This document shows positions 26,899 through 36,347 of a stretch of 64,000 bases of DNA, piece by piece; position 1 is the first letter of the stretch; each line of letters starts with the position of its first letter. This DNA comes from Flavobacterium notoginsengisoli (GTDB taxonomy: Bacteria; Bacteroidota; Bacteroidia; Flavobacteriales; Flavobacteriaceae). The position numbers and the translations under genes are program-made. The DNA lies in contig NZ_JACHLB010000007.1 in the NCBI RefSeq assembly GCF_014207905.1, positions 124,001-188,000 on the forward strand, read 5' to 3'. The notes under the pieces were generated by a model that saw nothing but the letters and a program-made list of their open reading frames with translations, was not told the DNA's origin and made no database searches.

Positions 26899-27948
26899 CT
26901 AATCTAATCCCGCAAACTGAAATGGTTTTGCTTCTTTAAAATTAATTAGTGATTCACCTGAATAGTTTTCATTATTAGCCAGACTCAACTTTCTGATTTT
27001 TCCTTTTTCGCTAAAATCTACTTTATTAAATTCCACCCAAATCACATTCGGATTCAATACATTATCAAAATAATAAACCAGATTCTTTTGATCGGCAACA
27101 GTTCTCCAACGGGTAGAAGAGATGTTGGGTTCTGTAGGAGAAGCAATTCCAAGCGGTACGGAACAATTTCGGATTACGCCAAAAACGCTTGCCAAAGCAC
27201 TTCTTGTATTATCTGTTTTTGGAATTGCATCTATATAATAAGATGCTCTCACAAAACGATCGGCAGCTCTGTTTGTTCCCGGAAGCATTACCGTTCCCGG
27301 AATACTTTTCCAATAGGTATTAATGGCCAATTGATCGTTAAAAATAGGAGAGTTGGTCATTGTAACATATTTTCTATCGTGATGAATGACCAATTTTTCA
27401 TTTATATACTCGAAAATTGCATTATCACCAGAAGCATCAGAAACAGATAAATGTACTGTTGCAAAGATATTTGTTCCTGGAATGTGAGATGAAGCCACAA
27501 CAAATTCTTCTTTTTCTAATGCCGATACTACTTCAGAAACCGTAGAAAAATTATCCAACACATATTGAAGCCAGAGAGAAACTGCTAAACCTTTTACTTT
27601 ACCATTCTTTTCAAATTTTGGATATTGCGATTCAACCAGCCATAAAAGATTGCCTACAAGTCCTTTTTCGTTCATTCCGTCAGAAGAAGCAATATCCCAC
27701 GAACTTGTAATAACGCTTCCGTATTTTGATTTCCATTTCACTGAACTTGTGCCAACTTCGCCGTTTCTTTCAATGCCACGCGGAAAGATCCACAAATTAG
27801 CAGGTATTTCAGTGCGCCAATCCATCGAGCGGGCTGTTATTATCGTGCCATTTAATCCTTCATATACAACTCTTGTACAAGGAAACACGGTTTCACCGAT
27901 GAGAGTAAAAGCAAGTAAAAGCGAGAAAATTTTGTTTCGTGATTTCAT
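26899..27948 (-). CDS. Choloylglycine-hydrolase/penicillin-V-acylase family amidase
   Basis: A 349-residue Ntn-hydrolase of the linear-amide C-N hydrolase family. After the signal peptide the mature protein starts with the nucleophile Cys24 in PCTRVVYEG, followed by ITARSMDWRTEIP, and later ASSDGMNEKGLV, the MTNSP region and NRAADRFVRASYY. Such enzymes cleave conjugated bile acids, penicillin V or acyl-homoserine lactones; the substrate here is unknown. Predicted to be exported. Confidence 0.9.
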   Translation of the reverse strand: MKSRNKIFSLLLAFTLIGETVFPCTRVVYEGLNGTIITARSMDWRTEIPANLWIFPRGIERNGEVGTSSVKWKSKYGSVITSSWDIASSDGMNEKGLVGNLLWLVESQYPKFEKNGKVKGLAVSLWLQYVLDNFSTVSEVVSALEKEEFVVASSHIPGTNIFATVHLSVSDASGDNAIFEYINEKLVIHHDRKYVTMTNSPIFNDQLAINTYWKSIPGTVMLPGTNRAADRFVRASYYIDAIPKTDNTRSALASVFGVIRNCSVPLGIASPTEPNISSTRWRTVADQKNLVYYFDNVLNPNVIWVEFNKVDFSEKGKIRKLSLANNENYSGESLINFKEAKPFQFAGLD

Positions 27949-28219
27949 GGTATTTTACATTTTAATTAAACGTTGATCAGTCTATTTATTTAAGGATAGA
28001 AAATATGTATAAAAAATCTTTATCTGCAATTTACGTAATTATTGTAAGATTTTGAATGCCAAAGCAATAAGTATTACAAACAAATGGCATTTCACTAATA
28101 AGCTTTTTTTACAATATAATATTATTTAGAATAATTATAAATAGTTTTGAATTTTGAATAAAATAATTCTATTTTTGAATGTATTACCTCAGATTAGATT
28201 CATTTAAAATATACTCAAA

Positions 28220-29194
28220 ATGATAAAAAAGATATTTAAAACCCTCAAAATAATTCTATTTATTCTCTTGTCTCTAATTGCAATTGGTTTTGTATTTGAG
28301 CATATTTCTCGCTTTTATTTTGACAGACAGCGCCCAGATAACTCAGAATTCGTAACTGTTGAAGGAAGAAAAATTCACTATAAAAAGGAGGGAAAAGGAA
28401 ATTGTACTATAGTCTTTGAATCTGGTTTAGGTGGAGATTATCTGCATTGGCAAGATATCCAGAAAAAACTTTCTCAAAAGTATACTACAATCTCTTACGA
28501 TAAAGCTGGAATTTTATGGAGTGATCCTGCAAAGAAAACTAGCTTAAGAAGATACACCGACGATCTAAAACAGCTTTTAGAAAAAACAAATTGTCCGAAA
28601 CCTTATATTATAGTCGGACATTCTTTTGGAGGCATTACCCCAAGATTATTTATTGAAGAAAACATGAAAAACATAGGAGGCATTGTTTTTATTGATGTTT
28701 CTCATCCAAAACAATTGAAAAAATCTTCAGATGCTTTAAAAAAATCGGTTCAACCGCCACCAAAAATGCTTTTAAGTTTTTTTAATGAAATAGGTGCAAT
28801 CAGAATATTATATAGCACAAACGCGTTTACTTCTGCAGTTCCAAAAGAACATTGGTTTAATAGAAATGTTAAACACTATTTCTATCGCATCTTTGACGGA
28901 ATGATGAATGAGTTAGAAAATGATGATAAACTTATGGAAGAAGCTTCTCAAATTGATAATTTCGGATCAATACCATTGACGATAATTACTGCAAAATATC
29001 CAAATGGAGTAGAAGGAGCAAAAGATAAAAATCTTGAAAAAGAATATCTTTCTATTCACAATAATTTACAGAAAGACTTACTTCATTTATCTACGAAAAG
29101 CACACAGGTTTTTGCACAAAAAAGCGGTCACTATGTTACACTGCAAGAGCCCGATTTAATTTGTAACGAAATAGAGAAAATAGCGCCGAGATAA
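28220..29194 (+). CDS. Membrane-anchored alpha/beta hydrolase
   Basis: A 324-residue protein with an N-terminal anchor (residues ~10-28, IILFILLSLIAIGFVF). It has an oxyanion region ESGLGGDYLHW, the nucleophile elbow VGHSFGG (Ser135) and a late SGHYVTLQEPD His. Substrate unknown. The 270 bases upstream hold no gene that I can support. Confidence 0.85.
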   Translation: MIKKIFKTLKIILFILLSLIAIGFVFEHISRFYFDRQRPDNSEFVTVEGRKIHYKKEGKGNCTIVFESGLGGDYLHWQDIQKKLSQKYTTISYDKAGILWSDPAKKTSLRRYTDDLKQLLEKTNCPKPYIIVGHSFGGITPRLFIEENMKNIGGIVFIDVSHPKQLKKSSDALKKSVQPPPKMLLSFFNEIGAIRILYSTNAFTSAVPKEHWFNRNVKHYFYRIFDGMMNELENDDKLMEEASQIDNFGSIPLTIITAKYPNGVEGAKDKNLEKEYLSIHNNLQKDLLHLSTKSTQVFAQKSGHYVTLQEPDLICNEIEKIAPR

Positions 29195-29212
29195 TCCAGC
29201 GCTATTTTTTTT
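29177..29212. terminator. Terminator overlapping the hydrolase stop
   Basis: AAAATAGCGC / GCGCTATTTT stem followed by T-run; the 5' arm lies in the last codons of the hydrolase gene. It separates convergent genes. Confidence 0.75.
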
Positions 29213-29214
29213 AT

Positions 29215-30801
29215 TTAGAGTTCAATACTTTTTTCAATATTTACTTGATTTAGAAACAAATGATCGTGAGAAATAACAATCAAAGTTCCTTTATACTCAT
29301 TTAGTGCGGCAGTTAAAATTTCTATATTTTGAATATCTAAATTATTAGTAGGCTCATCTAAAATAATAATTTCAGGAGATTCATTGCTAATTGTTAAACA
29401 ACACAACATCAAACGCATTCTTTCTCCACCACTTAAAACATTACAGAGTTTATCCCAATCATTTTGAGAGAACAAAAAACGATTTAATCTCATTTTTATA
29501 TCATGTTCTTCTAAAGCACAATCATTAAAAAGTTGTGCCTGCTCATAAACCTTAAGGTCGTTTTGGAGCATTGAATAGTCTTGGTCAATGTATATAGCTT
29601 TTTTTGACTGAGAATTTATAGTCCCTTGGCTTAAAGTCAATTCTCCTAAAATAATTTTAATTAAAGTTGTTTTGCCCGAACCATTTATGCCTTTCACTGA
29701 TAAACGATCTCCAGAAAGAATTTCGAAACTTAGATTTTCTTTCCAAATCTGTTCATTTTCATACGAAAAATTAATTTCAGTGGCTTTAAAAAGTACTTTT
29801 CCTTTATGAAAATTGCTGTTATTAAACCCAAATTTGATTTGATCTATTATCGGTAAATTTGATCTCAATTGACGTAAATCGCCAGATATGTTAGATATTT
29901 TTTCCGCATGAACATCTTTCAGTTTAGAACTGCTATTTTCTGCATTATTTCGAAGAGTATTCATCATAATCCTAGCAACTCCAGATTTTTCCTGCTTCTT
30001 TTTTCCTCGCGAATCCAACTTGTTCTGGCGCTCTATTGTTTCGCGTTCTTTATCTTTAGCCTTTTTAAGTTCTTTTTCTTTGTTCTGTACATCATTTTCT
30101 AAAGCTTCTTGCATGATTTTTTTCTGATTATGATAGAAATCGTAATTTCCTCCATAAACAAAAATTTCATTTTTACTCATTTCAAGCGTTCTATTAAGAA
30201 TATTTAGCAACGTTCTGTCATGACTTACGATCAATAAAGAACTTGAAGTCGATTTTATAAAATCATATAATAATTCACGTGCCGTAGAATCTAAATGATT
30301 GCTAGGCTCGTCCATTAAAATAAATTCAGGTTCATGAATCATTATTCCAGCTAAAAAAACTTTCGTTTTCTGGCCTCCGCTCAACGTTTCCATTTTCTGA
30401 TTTAAATCTAATTCATGAAGATTCCAATACGATAAAGCTTTCTCGCAACGTTCTTCAATAGTCCAATCATTATCTAAGAGCTGAAGATTTTCTTCTGTAA
30501 CAATACCTTCAAGTATCTCTTTAAGTGACTTTATTTTATCACTTATTTTTAAAGCTTCTGCAATACTTATTTCATCAAATTGTCCAAATAATTGAGGAAT
30601 AAAGTAAGGTTCTGAATTTTGAATAATCTGTCCAGAAAATGATTTGAGTTCGCCTGAAATAATTTTTAACAAAGTTGATTTTCCAACGCCATTATTTCCA
30701 ACTAGCGCTACTTTATCATTATTGTTTACAGTAAAATTTATGTTTTGAAACAGCATGTCTTTATTCTCATGCTGATATGAGATATTTTGAAGAATAAGCA
30801 T
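29215..30801 (-). CDS. ABC-F family ATPase
   Basis: A 528-residue protein of two ABC domains without transmembrane segments. Domain 1: Walker A VGNNGVGKST (~34-43), signature LSGGQKTK, Walker B FILMDEPSNHLD. A charged linker (~230-270, KEKELKKAKDKERETI) follows, then domain 2: Walker A GINGSGKTT, signature LSGGERMR, IIILDEPTNNLD. ABC-F proteins act on the ribosome; some protect it from antibiotics. Length and linker fit the Lsa/Vga-like arrangement only loosely, so resistance is not claimed. Confidence 0.9.
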   Translation of the reverse strand: MLILQNISYQHENKDMLFQNINFTVNNNDKVALVGNNGVGKSTLLKIISGELKSFSGQIIQNSEPYFIPQLFGQFDEISIAEALKISDKIKSLKEILEGIVTEENLQLLDNDWTIEERCEKALSYWNLHELDLNQKMETLSGGQKTKVFLAGIMIHEPEFILMDEPSNHLDSTARELLYDFIKSTSSSLLIVSHDRTLLNILNRTLEMSKNEIFVYGGNYDFYHNQKKIMQEALENDVQNKEKELKKAKDKERETIERQNKLDSRGKKKQEKSGVARIMMNTLRNNAENSSSKLKDVHAEKISNISGDLRQLRSNLPIIDQIKFGFNNSNFHKGKVLFKATEINFSYENEQIWKENLSFEILSGDRLSVKGINGSGKTTLIKIILGELTLSQGTINSQSKKAIYIDQDYSMLQNDLKVYEQAQLFNDCALEEHDIKMRLNRFLFSQNDWDKLCNVLSGGERMRLMLCCLTISNESPEIIILDEPTNNLDIQNIEILTAALNEYKGTLIVISHDHLFLNQVNIEKSIEL

Positions 30802-30942
30802 AATTACTTTCTTTTAGAGAATTAAATAATTAAGCAGCCACGAATGCGGTTACTCACTAAGTTTTCCGAAAGAAATTAATTTTCACATAGATAAATGCTT
30901 ATTTGAAGAAGTGCAAAGGTATTTATTTAAGGTTTAAAATCA

Positions 30943-30976
30943 AAAAAACCATTCTTAATTATAAGAATGGTTTTTG
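30943..30976. terminator. Rho-independent terminator
   Basis: AAAAACCATTCTTA / TAAGAATGGTTTTT hairpin with A/T runs; most likely terminates the minus-strand lipoprotein gene at 31006-31374. Confidence 0.85.
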
Positions 30977-31005
30977 TATTATAAATAAAATTAAAATGTA
31001 TTTTT

Positions 31006-31374
31006 TTAGATTTTACTGAATGTTAACTTAGCTTCTTTAGTATCAAGGACTAATTTGTCGTCTGTAATAGTGCTTACGCATTCATAAGGCGTACCAACTT
31101 CATCTTTGATTACCAGTTTTGTGCCTTTTTGAGTTAATGCGTAAGTACCATCCGTTATTTCACGAAGCAAGTAACCTGTCACATGCCCATCTTCTGTAAA
31201 AGTAAGGGTACCATTAGTCAAAATTGCATTTTTTGTAGAGTCATTAATAGAAGTTTTAGCTTCGACTTCGGTAACTTTCCAAGAATTAATCAGCCTGTTT
31301 CTTTTACCATGACATGAAACCATTAATAAGACAACAATTGCAAATAGGAGGGTAAACAATTTAGAGTTTTTCAT
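31006..31374 (-). CDS. Lipocalin-like lipoprotein
   Basis: The open frame extends to 31500, but the ATG at 31374 begins a lipoprotein signal (MKNSKLFTLLFAIVVLLMVS, Cys21) and is preferred, giving 122 residues. The mature domain LINSWKVTEVEAKTS .. GTLTFTEDGHVTGYLL .. LVIKDEVG resembles lipocalin-like domains of Bacteroidota. Ligand unknown. It is monocistronic. Confidence 0.75.
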   Translation of the reverse strand: MKNSKLFTLLFAIVVLLMVSCHGKRNRLINSWKVTEVEAKTSINDSTKNAILTNGTLTFTEDGHVTGYLLREITDGTYALTQKGTKLVIKDEVGTPYECVSTITDDKLVLDTKEAKLTFSKI

Positions 31375-31557
31375 GATTTTGCGATTAAAAGTTAAACAGG
31401 AAAAAGTTACAAAAAAAAATGACATTAAATTATTCGCAATCAAATATTTATAAATATTTTTTTTCGATAAAAAAAGTCCTTGATTTAACTCATATTGCAA
31501 TTGTGAAATCTCAATAATTAAGATGTAATAAGTCTAAAGATTTTAACACTCAAAATT

Positions 31558-32499
31558 TTAATTAAGAGTCAAAGCTCCTAATATTTCTTCGTACATAAAT
31601 GGACCTCCAGGATAAGTTGCTGTGTAGTCAAGATTCATCCAGACTTGGCCACGTTCGTCTATATGGTAATGTATTTTTTTTCCGTAACTTTCTTTTGTAA
31701 AAAGAACATTTTTAATCAAATAATTGACTTTTTCCAAATCAATCATAGAACCAATTAATATTTCTGGGTATATATGCCCTTTGGTATGAATAAGTCTTGG
31801 AGTTCCGCCAATTGATCGAACTGCGGCTGCCATTAAAATAGAATGATCATCGCAATCGCCAGAGAAATATTCTAGAGATTCGCTGGCGGTTGCGATATAA
31901 TCACCATCTTTTGGATCGTTTACATAATTCCATCTGCCGTTTATTTCTTTAAAAACAGCAAAACACTGAATTATGGTACGATAATCTGAATAGCCTCTAA
32001 TGCCTTTAAAATGCTTTGTGGTTGCCATAACAGCAAAATTTCGCACTTTCGGATTCTGGTATTCTATAGCATTAAGAATTTTTGTTTTATTTGGAAACGG
32101 AAGCAGTTTTGCCACGATAATATCCTGCGGATATGGATTATCAGACATGGTATAAATCATAGAATTATAATCTTCTGAGATTTCGTTAAAACCATAATTT
32201 CCAATAACAGTTCCGTAAAATAAAATCAGTAAATAAACGGCAATGCACAATATGATAATTGTTCTGAGATACATCAGAAGAAAAAATATTGCCGCAAAAA
32301 CAAAAATAAATATAAAAACACGATCTAGATTGAATGCCCATTCTAGATCGATCAAATTTTGATGCAATATGATGAAAATCGGAATCGTAATAAAAAGACT
32401 CAACAACATGATAATAATCCTGTCCCACGGTGATTTCACCTGTAGTTTAGATTTTAAATATGGAAAGTCAATTTTAGGGAATTTCATCATACGAATCAA
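31558..32499 (-). CDS. Transglutaminase-like membrane protein
   Basis: A 313-residue protein with two to three transmembrane segments in residues ~25-95, then a transglutaminase-like domain. The Cys-His-Asp triad is visible: GDCDDHSILMAAAVRSIGG (Cys), KGHIYPE (His), WMNLDYTA (Asp). Such domains act as proteases or crosslinkers. Start is the ATG at 32499, 10 bases after the stop of the upstream gene on the same strand, so the two form an operon. Confidence 0.8.
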   Translation of the reverse strand: MIRMMKFPKIDFPYLKSKLQVKSPWDRIIIMLLSLFITIPIFIILHQNLIDLEWAFNLDRVFIFIFVFAAIFFLLMYLRTIIILCIAVYLLILFYGTVIGNYGFNEISEDYNSMIYTMSDNPYPQDIIVAKLLPFPNKTKILNAIEYQNPKVRNFAVMATTKHFKGIRGYSDYRTIIQCFAVFKEINGRWNYVNDPKDGDYIATASESLEYFSGDCDDHSILMAAAVRSIGGTPRLIHTKGHIYPEILIGSMIDLEKVNYLIKNVLFTKESYGKKIHYHIDERGQVWMNLDYTATYPGGPFMYEEILGALTLN

Positions 32500-32509
32500 A
32501 AAAGCAGTA

Positions 32510-33361
32510 TTACAGTGCTTTTACGGTTTCTACAAAAATACTTTTTTTATCAATAATTCCCAGATCAAATAACTGATTTTGAATTTTATTAAAAGACTTT
32601 TCGGTTAAATTCTTTTGTGACCATTGCGTTAGTTTAAGCCACTCTTTTATATCCTCTGCTTTTTGATTAAATAGTTTGGATAACTTTTTATCAATCTCCG
32701 GAATCTCTTTAAAATCAGTTGTTGTACTGTTAATGATTTCAAGGATTTTCTCTACAACTTTGCCATTCTTTTTTAAGAATTCTTCACGAACAGCAATTAT
32801 AAATGAAGGCCAAGGAGTAGGGCAGTCGTCAATGCGTCTGAAAACTCCTTTGTCAACAAGTGGTTTTGTCATAAAACGTTCCCACATAAAATAATCTGCT
32901 TTTTTATTGGTTAGAGCATCTACAGCTCCATCAATTGTATTAACAACCTCAAATTCAAGATCGTCTGTTTTCCAGCCTTGTTCATTTGCATTTACGTAAG
33001 CCATCAATTGTGATCCAGAACCAATTCTTGAAATAGCAGCCTTTTTGTTTTTAAGATCTTTAAGTGTCTGAAAATCAGACTTTGCATCCACATGGATTCC
33101 CCAAATTAAAGGCGATTGTACGTAAATCTGAACAATTTTACTCGGATTGCCTGCCGAGATATCTTTCAGAATTCCTTCAGTTAAAATTACTGCTAAGTCT
33201 GTTTCGCCGTCACGAAGCATTTGACACATTTTCCCAGTACCTTCGGGAACATTGGTCCATTGTAAGTCGATGCCCTCTTCTTCAAATTCGCCATTCTCAA
33301 TACAGAGATGCCATGGCAAATTGAAGTGTTCCGGAACACCCGCAATTTTGACAGTTTTCAT
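32510..33361 (-). CDS. Periplasmic-binding-like protein without signal peptide (SsuA/THI5-type)
   Basis: A 283-residue protein with the fold of ABC substrate-binding proteins of the nitrate/sulfonate/taurine type (IAGVPEHFNLPWHLCIENGE, GTGKMCQMLRDGETDLAVIL, KKAAISRIGSGSQLMAYVNA). There is no signal peptide and no permease or ATPase gene nearby. It is therefore likely a cytoplasmic ligand-binding or metabolic protein rather than a transporter part. Confidence 0.75.
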   Translation of the reverse strand: MKTVKIAGVPEHFNLPWHLCIENGEFEEEGIDLQWTNVPEGTGKMCQMLRDGETDLAVILTEGILKDISAGNPSKIVQIYVQSPLIWGIHVDAKSDFQTLKDLKNKKAAISRIGSGSQLMAYVNANEQGWKTDDLEFEVVNTIDGAVDALTNKKADYFMWERFMTKPLVDKGVFRRIDDCPTPWPSFIIAVREEFLKKNGKVVEKILEIINSTTTDFKEIPEIDKKLSKLFNQKAEDIKEWLKLTQWSQKNLTEKSFNKIQNQLFDLGIIDKKSIFVETVKAL

Positions 33362-33366
33362 TTCTT

Positions 33367-33415
33367 TTAAGTTTAAGTTAAGTTAAGTTAAGTTGCTTGG
33401 TATGCGTATGCGTAT
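33367..33415. repeat. Short tandem repeats upstream of the binding-protein gene
   Basis: The pentamer TTAAG is repeated about five times at 33367-33394, followed by two copies of TATGCG at 33401-33412. Both lie between 33361 and 33434, in the leader/promoter region of the minus-strand binding-protein gene. Variation in copy number could change expression; none is shown. Confidence 0.7.
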
Positions 33416-33433
33416 TAATTAAGTTTGGTTAGT

Positions 33434-33910
33434 TTAATTTTTTAATAAATCTGTTCGATGTTTTTCTGAAAGGCACGGCTCTGCAAATTCGATAATTTCC
33501 TGCGATTCATATTCGCTTAATAGGCTTCTTACCAATGCATAATCTACGTCTTTTCCAATTTCTGCCGCAAAAAAGGTCTCATTTAATGCTTCCGACAAAC
33601 AATTAATTGCCTTTAACTGATCACGAATAACTATCGCATCAAAACCTTTTTCTAAAATAGCAATCTGAACAATCGAATTTCCAGAATTCTGAATCGTTTT
33701 TTTATGCATGAATTTCTCCTCAGTTTCATCAAATTCTGCGTAAAAAAGGTCATCTGTAGCGATTAAAGGGCCAAAAAATGGAATATTATCCAATTTGAAA
33801 AGACCTTTTTCTAAATCCACAATTTCTGCCCACATGGTTTCAGATACTACTTCATCTAGATAATCACTATAGTATTTAAATAATATTTTTTTATGCGTTT
33901 CTTGTTCCAT
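33434..33910 (-). CDS. DUF4265 protein
   Basis: A 158-residue protein with SETMWAEIVDLEKGLFKLDN followed by IPFFGPLIATDDLFYAEFDE, and later SGNSIVQIAIL. This is the conserved pattern of DUF4265. Function unknown. The downstream binding-protein gene has its own leader with tandem repeats. Confidence 0.75.
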   Translation of the reverse strand: MEQETHKKILFKYYSDYLDEVVSETMWAEIVDLEKGLFKLDNIPFFGPLIATDDLFYAEFDETEEKFMHKKTIQNSGNSIVQIAILEKGFDAIVIRDQLKAINCLSEALNETFFAAEIGKDVDYALVRSLLSEYESQEIIEFAEPCLSEKHRTDLLKN

Positions 33911-33966
33911 TATTTAATTTTCTTCGCTTAAAGTTAGCAAAAAAATGCTCTACATTATATACGAAA

Positions 33967-34836
33967 TTAATTCCCTGCTAGTTTATTCAAAGTGTATGCA
34001 ATCAATTCGTCTACAGCTTTATAAGGATCTTCACTAAAAGTTCCAGATGCACGGTTGGCAATAATTGCATTAAGTGATAATGCGTTATGACCTAGAAGTG
34101 CCGAAAGCCCATAAATTGCTGCAGTTTCCATTTCTAAATTAGTGATTTTTGTATCATTATGACTAAAATTATCCATTTTATTATTCAATTCTTCATCTTG
34201 AATATTCAAACGTAAAACTCTTCCTTGAGGGCCATAAAAACCTCCTGCAGTTGCCGTAATTCCTTTAAAAATTTTATCGGATTCTATTAGCTTTTCTAAT
34301 TTCTCAGAACATTGTGTAACATATGGTTTTCCTTTCTTAGAATCCCAATTGGTATGTTTTACAAATGCATCTTCAATTTCTGTAATCGAAACATCATCAA
34401 TTAAATAAGAACGAAGCATATTGTCTAATCCTAAACCAAATTTAGACATCACAAAACTATCAACTGGAATATCTTCTTGTAAAGATCCAGAAGTTCCAAT
34501 TCTAATAATATTTAAAGACGTTAAATCCTCTTTTGGTTCGCGTGTTTTTAAATCAATATTTACTAAAGCATCAAGCTCATTCAATACAATATCAATATTA
34601 TCAGGGCCAATTCCTGTAGAAATTACAGAAATTCTTTTTCCTTTATAAATTCCGGTTTGGGTTTTAAATTCTCTTTTTTGAGTAGAATATTCGATAGAAT
34701 CGAAAAATTGAGTGATTTTTTCTACTCGGTTTTGATCACCAACAAAAATAATGTCGTGAGCAATATGTTCAGGACGAAGGTTTAAATGATAAACACTTCC
34801 GTCGGGATTTAGTATTAATTCTGATGATTGAATCAT
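33967..34836 (-). CDS. Nucleoside phosphorylase (uridine/purine phosphorylase family)
   Basis: A 289-residue PNP/UDP-family protein with a phosphate-binding region RIGTSGSLQEDIPVDSFVMS and the signature block TNLEMETAAIYGLSALLGH near residue 230, which supplies the nucleoside-binding Glu-Met-Glu. It catalyses phosphorolysis of nucleosides in salvage. The uridine versus purine preference cannot be told by eye. Confidence 0.85.
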   Translation of the reverse strand: MIQSSELILNPDGSVYHLNLRPEHIAHDIIFVGDQNRVEKITQFFDSIEYSTQKREFKTQTGIYKGKRISVISTGIGPDNIDIVLNELDALVNIDLKTREPKEDLTSLNIIRIGTSGSLQEDIPVDSFVMSKFGLGLDNMLRSYLIDDVSITEIEDAFVKHTNWDSKKGKPYVTQCSEKLEKLIESDKIFKGITATAGGFYGPQGRVLRLNIQDEELNNKMDNFSHNDTKITNLEMETAAIYGLSALLGHNALSLNAIIANRASGTFSEDPYKAVDELIAYTLNKLAGN

Positions 34837-34850
34837 TTCTTTTAAAGTTG

Positions 34851-34950
34851 CTAAGGTTCTGAGATACTAAGGTTCTAAGTTTTTTTGTTTCAAGTTTCAT
34901 GTTTCAAGTTATTCGGACAACTTGAAACTTTAAGCGTGAAACCTGAAACT
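34851..34950. repeat. Intergenic inverted repeat, GTTTCA family, with CTAAGGTTCT tandem
   Basis: Two copies of CTAAGGTTCT (34851-34860 and 34867-34876) precede an inverted repeat with arms GTTTCAAGTTTCATGTTTC.. (34887-34910) and ..AACTTGAAAC (34919 on) through CGTGAAACCTGAAAC (34949). The same words occur at 43383-43571 and 47444-47579. The hairpin may also terminate transcription. Confidence 0.75.
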
Positions 34951-34952
34951 TT

Positions 34953-35285
34953 TTAGCCTCCTACACGTTTTGTTTTAAATCCTTTTTCTTTTAAGATTGC
35001 CATGATTTTATCGCGGTAATCGCCTTGAATAATAATTGAATCATCTTTAAAAGTTCCGCCAACGCTCAATTTGGTTTTAATTTCTTTCGCTAAAACTTTA
35101 AAATCTTCGTCAGAGCCTTCATAACCTTCAATAATTGTTGTTGGTTTTCCTTTTCTTTTTTCAAACTTACAGATCATTGGTTCTTTCTGAACATATAGAA
35201 CATGGTCTTGTTCTTCAATTTGCTCTGGTTCATTTGTTTCTACATGATCAGGAAACAAATTTTTTAATTGATCTTTTAAATCCAT
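34953..35285 (-). CDS. SUI1/eIF1-like translation factor (YciH type)
   Basis: A 110-residue protein whose C-terminal half is a SUI1 domain: KRKGKPTTIIEGYEGSDEDF, then LSVGGTFKDDSIIIQGDYRD. The N-terminal ~35 residues are acidic and disordered-looking. Bacterial SUI1 proteins probably help initiation fidelity. Confidence 0.85.
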   Translation of the reverse strand: MDLKDQLKNLFPDHVETNEPEQIEEQDHVLYVQKEPMICKFEKRKGKPTTIIEGYEGSDEDFKVLAKEIKTKLSVGGTFKDDSIIIQGDYRDKIMAILKEKGFKTKRVGG

Positions 35286-35336
35286 ATTTTTTTTATTCTA
35301 AAAATAAATTCCAAGTATAAAGATATTTAAAAATTA

Positions 35337-35376
35337 AATTCCAAACCCCAAGAAAAACTTGGAATTTGGAATTTTA
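35337..35376. repeat. Intergenic inverted repeat, AATTCCAAA family
   Basis: Arms AAATTCCAAACCCCAAG and CTTGGAATTTGGAATTT with a 5-base loop, downstream of the 2OG-oxygenase gene. Related sequences lie at 45198-45218, 50290-50434 and 62359-62374. It may double as a terminator. Confidence 0.7.
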
Positions 35377-35396
35377 ATATAAGAATTTATTTAAGT

Positions 35397-36347
35397 TTAT
35401 TTTTTGATTAAACCTAACTCCACCAAACGTTCGTGTAAAAACTCGCCGGCAGATATATCTTCGTATTTTTTCGGGTTTTCTTCGTCTATACAATTTTCAA
35501 GACAATCTAAACGCATATCGCTTACTGGATGCATAAAGAATGGGATTGAATAACGAGAAGTTCCCCACAATTCTCTCGGTGGGTTTACCACTTGGTGAAT
35601 TGTAGATTTTAATTTGTTATTAGTATGTCGAGATAACATATCTCCAACATTAATTACCAATTCGTCATCTTCTGCAATAGCATCGATCCAGTCACCATTA
35701 TGATTTTGAACTTGTAATCCTCGACCTTGAGCTCCCATTAACAAAGTAATCAAGTTAATGTCTCCGTGAGCTGCGGCACGAATTGCATTTTCTGGCTCAG
35801 AAGTAATTGGTGGGTAATGAATTGGTCTTAAAATAGAGTTTCCTTCTTTTGCATAATTGTCAAAATAAAACTCATCAAGACCTAAATGTAAAGCTAAAGC
35901 TCTTAAAACATAAACTCCAGTTTTTTCTAATTTTTGATAAGCTTCTTTACCAACGACATTAAAACGCGGTAATTCAGTCACTTCAACATTATCAGGGTAT
36001 TCTGAAGCCCATCTAGAATCTTTGTCAACGTATTGACCAAAATGCCAGAATTCTTTTAAATCTCCTTCTTTGCGTCCTTTAGCATGTTCTTTTCCAAAAG
36101 AAACATAACCTCTTTGACCGCCAATTCCAGGAATTTCATAATTATGCTTAGTTTCTATTGGCAAGGCGAAGAAGTTTCTAATTTCGCCATAAAGTTCGTC
36201 TACCAATTGATCATCAAGAAAATGACCTTTTAAGGCTACGAAGCCAATGTTTTCAAATGCACTGCCGATTTCATTTACAAATTTTTGTTTACGTTTCGGG
36301 TCGTCCGAAAGGAAATCACGTAAGTCTACACTAGGAATGTTTTGCAT
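35397..36347 (-). CDS. Isopenicillin-N-synthase-like 2-oxoglutarate/Fe(II) oxygenase
   Basis: A 316-residue protein with an N-terminal DIOX_N-type region (IPSVDLRDFLSDDPKRKQKF) and a 2OG-Fe(II) core. The metal ligands are in AAHGDINLITLL (His-x-Asp) and KSTIHQVVNPP (distal His), with RYSIPFFMHP as the 2-oxoglutarate-binding Arg-x-Ser. Substrate unknown; no biosynthetic cluster surrounds it. Confidence 0.88.
   Translation of the reverse strand: MQNIPSVDLRDFLSDDPKRKQKFVNEIGSAFENIGFVALKGHFLDDQLVDELYGEIRNFFALPIETKHNYEIPGIGGQRGYVSFGKEHAKGRKEGDLKEFWHFGQYVDKDSRWASEYPDNVEVTELPRFNVVGKEAYQKLEKTGVYVLRALALHLGLDEFYFDNYAKEGNSILRPIHYPPITSEPENAIRAAAHGDINLITLLMGAQGRGLQVQNHNGDWIDAIAEDDELVINVGDMLSRHTNNKLKSTIHQVVNPPRELWGTSRYSIPFFMHPVSDMRLDCLENCIDEENPKKYEDISAGEFLHERLVELGLIKK

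Noticed and set aside
29215..30801. ABC-F antibiotic-resistance determinant
   Set aside because: Sequence shows an ABC-F ATPase, but nothing in the linker or context distinguishes resistance from housekeeping ribosome factors.
33367..33415. Short CRISPR array
   Set aside because: Repeats are only 5-6 bases and directly adjacent, without spacers; no cas gene exists in the window.
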